From the NCBI GenBank assembly GCA_041628225.1, contig JBFKPQ010000168.1:1-5255 (forward strand): 5,255 nucleotides of DNA, given 5' to 3'. The notes beneath the pieces were generated by a model. It was not told where the DNA came from. It made no database searches and saw only the letters and a program-made list of their open reading frames with translations. Shown one piece after another: positions 1-4,803 of the stretch. The position numbers and the translations under genes are program-made. The DNA is from JBFKPQ01 sp041628225 (GTDB taxonomy: Bacteria > Actinomycetota > Acidimicrobiia > Spongiisociales > JAENVV01). Positions within the stretch are counted from its first letter, which is position 1. Every line of letters begins with the position of its first letter.

Positions 1-877
1 GACGGGCGTTGTCGGTGGGTTGTCGATGGAGGACGTGCTCGATGGCCGAGTGCTGCCGCACGAGGACATTCGCCCAGCCCGGGTTGCCGCGCTGCGGCGG
101 TACCAGGAGCGCGTGGAGACGGTGTCGAGCCCTGTGGCGATGACGTTTCGGGCAGGCCAGGCGGTATCCGAAGCGATCGCCGCCGTAACTACCGGGTCGC
201 CGGACCTGTCGTTTGAGAGCTTCGACGGGCTCGTTCAAGAGGTCTGGCACGTCAGCGACGGAGACGCCCTCGGACGCGCCCTGGTTGATGTGTCCGCGCT
301 CTACATCACCGATGGTCATCATCGGGTAGCCGCGGCGGCCGAGCGGCACCGAGAGGGCTATCCGGGAGCGGATCACCTGCTCGTCGTCGCCTTCCCCGCT
401 GACGAACTCCACCTCCACGCCTTCCATCGAGTGGTCACGCCCGTGATCGACGTCGCCCCGTTGCTGGAGGGTCTGTCGAGGTTCGGCTTGGGGCACGTCC
501 CCACCGGGAAGGTCGTCCCCACCGAACCAGGCTGGTGCGGCGTGGTCCTAGGCGATCAGAGCTACCGGTTCCGCCTCCCCGACGGCGAGGAGGACCTGCC
601 GGGCCGGCTCGACCCGAACCGGCTCCAGGACGCCGTTTTGGCCCCGCTGCTCGGCGTGGATGACCCGGCTCGGGACCCTCGGCTCGAGCCGGTTCCCGGG
701 ACCGTTCCGATCGAGACGGTCATGGAGCGGGCGCGGGCCGGTGCTGCCTTCTTCTTGAGCCCGGTGGCCATGGACGACTTCCTCTTGGTGTCGGACATGG
801 GAGCGACGATGCCGCCCAAGTCGACGTACTTCAGCCCGAAGCCGCGGTCCGGGGTCTTCCTCCATCGGCTGGGCTGA
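1..877 (+). CDS. DUF1015 family protein, 5'-truncated by window edge
   Basis: This is the C-terminal part of a DUF1015 (COG4198-type) protein; the first complete codon is at base 2. The TTG at 20 is not taken as the start. The frame is open to the left edge and reads TGVVGGLSMEDVLDG, which looks like the family interior, and the family is usually about 400 residues against 291 visible here. Two family hallmarks are seen. YITDGHHR lies at visible residues 101-108 (DGHHR at bases 311-325), and MPPKSTYFSPKPRSGVF lies near the C terminus (from base 809). The protein is soluble, with no membrane segment or signal peptide in the visible part. The biochemical role is unknown to me. The DGHHR motif resembles the active-site motif of ParB/Srx-fold proteins such as archaeal free-serine kinase, so a nucleotide-dependent activity is a possible inference only. 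Its 3' end overlaps the convergent TetR gene by 47 bases. Confidence 0.9.
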   Translation, partial: TGVVGGLSMEDVLDGRVLPHEDIRPARVAALRRYQERVETVSSPVAMTFRAGQAVSEAIAAVTTGSPDLSFESFDGLVQEVWHVSDGDALGRALVDVSALYITDGHHRVAAAAERHREGYPGADHLLVVAFPADELHLHAFHRVVTPVIDVAPLLEGLSRFGLGHVPTGKVVPTEPGWCGVVLGDQSYRFRLPDGEEDLPGRLDPNRLQDAVLAPLLGVDDPARDPRLEPVPGTVPIETVMERARAGAAFFLSPVAMDDFLLVSDMGATMPPKSTYFSPKPRSGVFLHRLG

Positions 878-1439
878 CGGCCGAGGCGCCGGCCATGAGC
901 GCGGCCAGGGCCATCGCCTCGAGCGTGGCCCGACCCGCCGCCAGCCGGTCCTGAGGCTGGGACACCGAGTTGATCATGCCGATCACGGTGTGCACGACAT
1001 CGCGAAGATCGGAACCGTCGGCGCCCGGAGCCAGACGAGCCACCCAATCGACCCATCCGGCCACGTAGGCGGTCTGCTTGGTCTGGATGGCCGCCTGATC
1101 GGGCGCGGGCAGGTTGCGCTCCTCCTGGACGTAGACCGAGATCAGCTCGCGAGAACTGAGCACGAACGACACGTGGGTGTGCACGAGTCTGCGGAGCGCC
1201 ACGGTCGGATCGGACTCCTCTGCCAGCACGCGGCTGTTGTGGGCCAGCAGCCGGTCGATCACGCGATGGGACATGGCGACGAGGAGGGCGAGTTTGTTCG
1301 GGAAGTGCCGGTACACGCCCGGGCCCGAAATCCCCGCCGCCGCGCCGATGTCGTCGATGCCCGCGCCATGAAACCCTTTCGTGCGAAAGAGCTGCACCGC
1401 GGCGTCGAGGACCATCTCGCGGCGGGACGTCTCACCCAT
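831..1439 (-). CDS. TetR/AcrR family transcriptional regulator
   Basis: This encodes a 202-residue DNA-binding repressor of usual TetR length. The N-terminal TetR_N domain spans about residues 6-52: helix 1 is REMVLDAAVQLF, followed by KGFHGAGIDDIGAAAGIS and the hallmark GVYRHFPNK at 41-49, with the helix-turn-helix at about 27-46. The all-helical C-terminal ligand/dimer domain contains YVQEERNLP and a later WVDWV, a pattern I associate with SACE_7040/KstR2-like regulators of lipid or acyl-CoA metabolism (weak inference). The start at 1439 is chosen because METS..-type TetR N termini begin just before helix 1. The upstream extension to 1565 would add 42 non-family residues and run over the divergent gene. 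A TACAAT hexamer ends 5 bases before the ATG, so the transcript is probably leaderless. The last 15 codons (residues 188-202) lie antisense to the DUF1015 3' end. The divergent neighbour is a possible target. The ligand is unknown. Confidence 0.93.
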   Translation of the reverse strand: MGETSRREMVLDAAVQLFRTKGFHGAGIDDIGAAAGISGPGVYRHFPNKLALLVAMSHRVIDRLLAHNSRVLAEESDPTVALRRLVHTHVSFVLSSRELISVYVQEERNLPAPDQAAIQTKQTAYVAGWVDWVARLAPGADGSDLRDVVHTVIGMINSVSQPQDRLAAGRATLEAMALAALMAGASAVSPADGGRPRTAASG

Positions 1440-1444
1440 GGAGC

Positions 1445-1450
1445 GATTGT
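1445..1450 (-). promoter_or_regulatory. Putative -10 element (TACAAT) of the TetR gene
   Basis: On the minus strand TACAAT matches the sigma-70-type consensus TATAAT at five of six positions. Only five bases separate it from the ATG at 1439, placing the expected transcription start at or next to the A of the start codon. That implies a leaderless mRNA, which is common in actinobacteria. No Shine-Dalgarno-like sequence is present, in keeping with this. A -35 hexamer at 17-base spacing would be TCTACC (1473-1468), a poor match. The spacing and hexamer are seen directly; promoter function is inferred. Confidence 0.5.
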
Positions 1451-1487
1451 ACGGGGAGCCGAGTCGCGGTAGAGGTCTCGATCGCAG

Positions 1488-1493
1488 TACCCT
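1488..1493 (+). promoter_or_regulatory. Putative -10 element (TACCCT) of the surface peptidase gene
   Basis: TACCCT fits the minimal TAnnnT -10 pattern and ends seven bases before the ATG at 1501, so the transcript would start at the start codon. No purine-rich ribosome binding site occurs in the bases just before 1501 (cctgccgccg), which supports leaderless initiation. No good -35 hexamer is visible. TAnnnT is a loose pattern, so this call rests mostly on its position. Confidence 0.35.
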
Positions 1494-1500
1494 GCCGCCG

Positions 1501-3585
1501 ATGCGAACGCCAACGCGTCTGATCGTGGCACTCGGCATGCTGATCGCGGTGTCGGTCGCCCCCACCGATCACGCCCAGGCCACCGGCGTCACCTGGCCGT
1601 CGTCCAACGAGTCATCGGGCTGCGGTCCGCTGAGCACCTCGACGCCCATCGCCTCGCAGACCGGATTCCTGCCGTCGTCCGAGCGGATCGGAGGCCCTTA
1701 CGGGGACCTGTTCGGGCGGTCGGTGGGAGCCATTCGCAGCGACACCGTCAAATGGACTCTCCCGTATAGCCGTGGTGTTTCGGGGGGCTTGGTCGTCGTC
1801 GACGTCCACGAGCGGGCCCTTCCTGCCTTCCAGCAGGTGGCCGCCAACCTCCATGCGGCCGTGGCGGCCGGCGAGGACCCGTATTACGCCGAGGGATGGC
1901 AGACCTGGGGCTACGCGGCGCGCACCGTGGGCGGCAAGTACGGCATATCTCGACACACCTTCGGCATCTCGCTCGACATCAACTCCGCGCGCAACCCGTT
2001 CCAGGAGGGGCCGTTCGAACCGGGAGACCCGTTCATCACGGATCTGCCCGCCTGGTACGTGCAGGCGTGGCAGGACGCCGGGTTCTGCTGGGGCGGCGAC
2101 TGGTTGGAGTTCAAAGATCCCATGCACTTCGCCTGGATGGGTCCCGCCTACACGCCGGGCTACGGTCAGCCGCCTGCCGACTACCCGGTCTCGACGGGTC
2201 TCGCCTCGTTCACGACACCTACGCCCGCACAATCGACGTTCTTCGCCGGCCTGGCGGGCACCCACCGGCTGGCCGACGTGAGCGGCGACGGAGCGCCGGA
2301 CCCGATGCGGTTCGTCCAGGAAGACAACGGTGTGCTCATCCAATTCGTGAGCTCACGATCCGGGTTCGCCGAATGCTCAGGCGGCCGAGGCCTGGCGGAG
2401 GGGGCCTCGTTGTCGGACACGGTCATCATCGGTGACTTCTTCTCACAGCGCCGGCCCGATGTCGCGTTCGTGGACGCGTCCGGTCCCTCGGTGGTTTTGG
2501 ACCTGTACCCGCTCGCCACCGGTTGGGAGGAGGTCACGAAGATCGCCACGGGCATCCCCTCCAGTCCGAACGCCAGCTACCTGGTGGGAGACCACGACTG
2601 GGACGGAACCGCCGACCTGTACGTGATGGTGCCGGTCGGATCGAACACGAACATCGAAGTCTGGGACGGGGCCGACGAGTTCGCGTCGCTGCTGGCCGTC
2701 TACCCGAGCGTCTGGGGCGACACGAGCGGTTGGCGGTTCGGTATCGGCGACCGCGATCTCGATGGGCGGCCCGACGTCTACGGCTACGATCCCGGCGCGG
2801 CCGGCGTCGACCTGTCGATCTACCACCCCAACACCGGTGTCTACGAGAACCGGGCCACCGGTATCGAGCTTCCGGTCGGCGGTGACCTGGTGGTGGCCGA
2901 CTACGACGGAGACGGACGTGACGACATCTGGACCAATGGCGATGGGTCACAGTTCCGGGCGTGGATGGGTGGGACCGGCACGTTCGGCAGTGGCTGGTAC
3001 CGCGACCCGGGCTTCGAATGCCCGGACGAATGGACGCCGCTCGTCTACGAAGGGCTGTTCTGGGACGACGAGGGATCGATCTTCGAAGCCGACATCGACT
3101 GGCTCGGCACGCGGGGCATCACCCGCGGCTGCAACCCTCCGACCAACGACAAGTTCTGTCCGAAAGGGACGGTGACGCGCGGTCAGATGGCCGCGTTCCT
3201 GGTGCGCGCCCTCGGGCTAGCCGCTCCTTCGCAGGATTACTTCACCGACGATGACGGTCACTTGTTCGAGGGCGACATCAACCGGCTCGCCGAGGCCGGC
3301 ATCACGCGCGGATGCAACCCTCCTGACAACGATCGATTCTGTCCGGATCGGGGTGTGACACGCCAGGAGATGGCCGCCTTCCTCGTGAGGGCCATGGGCT
3401 ACACCGATCGAGCTGTCGACAAGTTCGTCGACGACGACGGATCGATCTTCGAAGCCGACATCGAACGTCTCGCCGCCGCCGGCGTGACCGTCGGCTGCAA
3501 CCCGCCCGTCAACGACCGCTTCTGTCCGCTCGATCGCGTGACGCGCGAGCAGATGGCTGCCTTCTTGCACCGCGCGCTCGGCTGA
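1501..3585 (+). CDS. Secreted M15 (VanY-like) peptidase with FG-GAP-type repeats and three SLH-like repeats
   Basis: This 694-residue exported cell-envelope protein probably cleaves peptidoglycan peptides. Residues 1-27 form a Sec signal peptide: MRTPTR, a hydrophobic LIVALGMLIAVSVA core, and likely cleavage after AQA. About residues 105-213 match an M15 zinc D,D-carboxypeptidase or L,D-endopeptidase domain (Peptidase_M15_4 type). SRHTFGISLD supplies H152 and D159, and WGGDWLEFKDPMHF supplies H209 with D206 three residues earlier as the likely catalytic acid. D rather than the E of VanX/VanY resembles Ply500/CwlK-like L-alanyl-D-glutamate peptidases. Residues 259-475 hold five FG-GAP/VCBS-type calcium loops. 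Residues 520-694 are three SLH-like repeats that probably hold the protein on the cell wall or S-layer. The start at 1501 is chosen for the signal peptide; the frame stays open to 1381, but that stretch overlaps the TetR N terminus. The gene is divergent from TetR and abuts DUF456 tail to tail. The substrate is inferred. Confidence 0.9.
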   Translation: MRTPTRLIVALGMLIAVSVAPTDHAQATGVTWPSSNESSGCGPLSTSTPIASQTGFLPSSERIGGPYGDLFGRSVGAIRSDTVKWTLPYSRGVSGGLVVVDVHERALPAFQQVAANLHAAVAAGEDPYYAEGWQTWGYAARTVGGKYGISRHTFGISLDINSARNPFQEGPFEPGDPFITDLPAWYVQAWQDAGFCWGGDWLEFKDPMHFAWMGPAYTPGYGQPPADYPVSTGLASFTTPTPAQSTFFAGLAGTHRLADVSGDGAPDPMRFVQEDNGVLIQFVSSRSGFAECSGGRGLAEGASLSDTVIIGDFFSQRRPDVAFVDASGPSVVLDLYPLATGWEEVTKIATGIPSSPNASYLVGDHDWDGTADLYVMVPVGSNTNIEVWDGADEFASLLAVYPSVWGDTSGWRFGIGDRDLDGRPDVYGYDPGAAGVDLSIYHPNTGVYENRATGIELPVGGDLVVADYDGDGRDDIWTNGDGSQFRAWMGGTGTFGSGWYRDPGFECPDEWTPLVYEGLFWDDEGSIFEADIDWLGTRGITRGCNPPTNDKFCPKGTVTRGQMAAFLVRALGLAAPSQDYFTDDDGHLFEGDINRLAEAGITRGCNPPDNDRFCPDRGVTRQEMAAFLVRAMGYTDRAVDKFVDDDGSIFEADIERLAAAGVTVGCNPPVNDRFCPLDRVTREQMAAFLHRALG
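2275..2925 (+). other. Five FG-GAP/VCBS-type calcium-loop repeats within the surface protein
   Basis: Five DxDxDGxxD-like loops start at residues D259, D312, D364, D417 and D467, a spacing of 50-53 residues. Each is followed by a hydrophobic beta strand such as DLYVMV or DVYGYD. Loops 3 (DHDWDGTAD), 4 (DRDLDGRPD) and 5 (DYDGDGRDD) have every expected acidic ligand. Loop 1 (DVSGDGAPD) has Ser at one ligand position. Loop 2 (DFFSQRRPD) keeps only the first and last Asp. In known families such repeats build beta-propellers used for adhesion or protein contacts. Whether five repeats close a propeller here is uncertain. Confidence 0.75.
3058..3582 (+). repeat. Three tandem SLH-like repeats, 183-bp period (protein C terminus)
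   Basis: Three 53-residue units begin at F520, F581 and F642 and end at G572, G633 and G694, giving an exact period of 61 residues or 183 bases. Each unit runs F.DD.G..FE.DI..L...G(I/V)T.GCNPP.ND.FCP....VTR..MAAFL.RA.G. This follows the SLH plan (F.D, DI..L, GI..G, F.P, then the ITRAE-like VTRGQ/VTRQE/VTREQ). The unusual part is a cysteine pair nine residues apart in every unit: C544/C553, C605/C614 and C666/C675. SLH domains in known systems bind secondary cell-wall polymers, but the polymer here is unknown. The last unit ends at the final residue before the stop. Confidence 0.85.
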
Positions 3586-3593
3586 TCAGCCGA
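3578..3593. repeat. 16-bp perfect palindrome across the two abutting stop codons
   Basis: TCGGCTGATCAGCCGA is a perfect inverted repeat centred between 3585 and 3586, exactly where the plus-strand TGA stop meets the minus-strand TGA stop (read TCA on this strand). Both genes end in GGC-TGA, which creates much of the symmetry. In RNA either transcript could form a six-base-pair stem with a GATC loop. No T-run follows on either side, so it is not a canonical intrinsic terminator. It could be a weak bidirectional terminator or a coincidence of gene ends. Confidence 0.45.
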
Positions 3594-4095
3594 TCTCGAA
3601 TCGCGTCACGACCCAGATCAGCCACACGATCGCCACGACCACACCGATGACCAGCTGTACGAGCGCGCTGATCCCGAAACCGATGATCACACCCTTGGTC
3701 GCCGACCATGCCTGGTCGTGTGGTTGCGTTCGGCGCTCGGTGGCGTAGACCCCTGCCGCGCCACCGACGACGAATCCGATCACCGGTATCACGACGAATC
3801 CAACCACGGCACCGACGGCGCCAGTGACCAACGCGGCGCGCGAGGCGCCGCGCGACTCCGTCGTGCGCATCGGGATTCTCAGTACGGCGACGTAACTGAT
3901 GATCGTGAGGATGGTGATGACGCCGAAGAAGGCGATCCCGGCGCCGTCGAATCCGGCCACGAATCCGAAGATCAATGCGGCGATCCACGCCAGAATCGGA
4001 CCCGGAAAGGCTGGGATGACGGTACCGAGCAGGGCCAGCGCCATCGTGAATGCCACCAGGACCGTCGTGAAGACCTGGAGGGCGTTCGGTTCCAT
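3586..4095 (-). CDS. DUF456 family integral membrane protein
   Basis: This is a 169-residue hydrophobic protein of usual DUF456 length. The N-terminal hallmark is seen as LLGTVIPAFPGPILAW (residues 22-37). Likely membrane segments lie near 8-28, 33-50, 53-73, 87-118 (one hairpin or two short helices) and 135-163. The segment at 84-115 (GASRAALVTGAVGAVVGF and on) is rich in spaced glycines, a glycine-zipper pattern typical of the family's second half, and ends in the charged turn ATERR. No enzymatic residues stand out and no function is established for the family as far as I know; a small membrane channel or envelope role is only a guess. The start at 4095 has a TACCAT hexamer six bases upstream and no Shine-Dalgarno sequence, suggesting a leaderless message. 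It is convergent with the SLH protein (zero-base gap) and divergent from uridine kinase. Confidence 0.88.
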   Translation of the reverse strand: MEPNALQVFTTVLVAFTMALALLGTVIPAFPGPILAWIAALIFGFVAGFDGAGIAFFGVITILTIISYVAVLRIPMRTTESRGASRAALVTGAVGAVVGFVVIPVIGFVVGGAAGVYATERRTQPHDQAWSATKGVIIGFGISALVQLVIGVVVAIVWLIWVVTRFEIG

Positions 4096-4101
4096 CGGCG
4101 T

Positions 4102-4107
4102 ATGGTA
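4102..4107 (-). promoter_or_regulatory. Putative -10 element (TACCAT) of the DUF456 gene, symmetric with a plus-strand TATGGT
   Basis: Minus-strand TACCAT fits TAnnnT and ends six bases before the ATG at 4095, placing the start of transcription at the start codon. The plus strand of the same site reads TATGGT at 4101-4106, also TAnnnT, so one seven-base TAnnnTA block could serve both directions. No clear -35 hexamers are seen. Function is inferred from position. Confidence 0.38.
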
Positions 4108-4114
4108 CGCCCGC

Positions 4115-4120
4115 TACCGT
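4115..4120 (+). promoter_or_regulatory. Possible -10 element (TACCGT) for udk-proC
   Basis: TACCGT fits TAnnnT and would start transcription near 4127, just upstream of the Shine-Dalgarno sequence at 4133-4139, leaving a leader of about 20 bases. The TATGGT at 4101-4106 is an alternative. Neither has a recognisable -35 box, so the choice cannot be made from sequence alone. Confidence 0.25.
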
Positions 4121-4132
4121 GGAAGCTCGTTC

Positions 4133-4139
4133 AGAGGAG
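4133..4139 (+). promoter_or_regulatory. Ribosome binding site (AGAGGAG-like) of udk
   Basis: The stretch CAGAGGAG just before udk contains a strong GGAG core ending at 4139, seven bases before the ATG at 4147. This spacing fixes the start at 4147 rather than at the in-frame GTG one codon earlier (4144) or any farther upstream start. It is the only clear Shine-Dalgarno sequence among the gene starts in this window. Confidence 0.75.
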
Positions 4140-4146
4140 CGCTGTG

Positions 4147-4803
4147 ATGCCCCATGCCACCTGGCCGACCGGCATCGAGTCCCGACCGCTCGTGATCGGC
4201 ATCGCCGGAGGGTCGGGCTCGGGTAAGACCACCATCGCCGACTCGGTCGTGTCCGTCGTCGGGGAGGAGACGGCCGTACTCGTCCAACACGATGCCTACT
4301 ACCGCCACACGCCACACCTGTCGTTCGCCGAACGGTCGGCCGTCAACTACGACCACCCGGATTCCCTGGAGACCGAACTCCTGGTCAAGCACCTCGAAAC
4401 CCTGCGGGAGGGTCGCAGCGTCGAGCGTCCGGCATATGATTTCTCCGAACACTTGCGCCGCGCCGACACCGTCACGGTGCACCCGCGACGGGTAGTGCTC
4501 GTCGAAGGCATCCTGGTACTGGCGGAGCCCGACCTGCGTGGGCTCATGGACATGAAGATCTACATCGACACCGACGGCGATCTGCGGCTGGCCCGCCGGC
4601 TGCAGCGAGACGTCGCCGAACGGGGACGGTCGGTCGAGTCGGTCATCAACCAGTACATGGAGACCGTCCGGCCGATGCACCTCCAGTTCGTGGAGCCGTC
4701 GAAACGCTACGCCGACGTGATCATTCCCGAGGGGTACAACACGTCGGCCGTCGGCATGGTGATCCGGATGATCCGGGACATCACGGCGCGGGCCAGATCG
4801 TGA
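4147..4803 (+). CDS. udk: Uridine kinase (uridine/cytidine salvage)
   Basis: This 218-residue cytosolic enzyme phosphorylates uridine and cytidine to UMP and CMP (EC 2.7.1.48), using a nucleoside triphosphate in pyrimidine salvage. Its length is normal for bacterial Udk. The Walker A loop GGSGSGKT is at residues 21-28 after the beta strand LVIGIA. Family motifs follow in order: QHDAYY (the DxYY nucleoside-site Asp), NYDHPDSLE, PAYDFSEHLR, VLVEGIL, the lid DGDLRLARRLQRDVAERGR, and FVEPSKRYADVIIPEG near the C terminus. All the key residues I know of are present. The Shine-Dalgarno sequence seven bases upstream supports the ATG at 4147. The open frame continues upstream to 3718, but that part is antisense to DUF456 and not kinase-like. 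The stop overlaps the next gene's GTG by four bases, so this is the first gene of at least a two-gene operon. Confidence 0.96.
   Translation: MPHATWPTGIESRPLVIGIAGGSGSGKTTIADSVVSVVGEETAVLVQHDAYYRHTPHLSFAERSAVNYDHPDSLETELLVKHLETLREGRSVERPAYDFSEHLRRADTVTVHPRRVVLVEGILVLAEPDLRGLMDMKIYIDTDGDLRLARRLQRDVAERGRSVESVINQYMETVRPMHLQFVEPSKRYADVIIPEGYNTSAVGMVIRMIRDITARARS

Noticed and set aside
1466..1493. Candidate TetR operator: GGTA (1468-1471) and TACC (1488-1491) as an inverted repeat, and GAG-GT-CTC nearby
   Set aside because: The arms are only three or four bases with mismatches beyond, which is expected by chance in a 61-bp GC-rich region. No longer palindrome is present.
1381..1500. 40-codon upstream extension of the surface peptidase gene
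   Set aside because: It would place an Arg/Ser-rich stretch before a well-formed signal peptide and overlap the TetR helix-turn-helix codons. ATG 1501 gives a clean Sec signal.
1440..1565. 42-codon N-terminal extension of the TetR gene on the minus strand
   Set aside because: It has no TetR-like sequence, crosses the promoter region and overlaps the signal peptide of the divergent gene. The start at 1439 has the expected N terminus and a -10 hexamer next to it.
3718..4146. Upstream extension of the uridine kinase frame
   Set aside because: It is antisense to the DUF456 coding region, very rich in charged residues and unlike any kinase. The Shine-Dalgarno sequence at 4133-4139 fixes the start at 4147.
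3509..4315. Minus-strand 268-codon open frame across DUF456 and udk
   Set aside because: The translation is Arg-rich and low in complexity, with no recognisable motif. It overlaps two well-supported genes in other frames.
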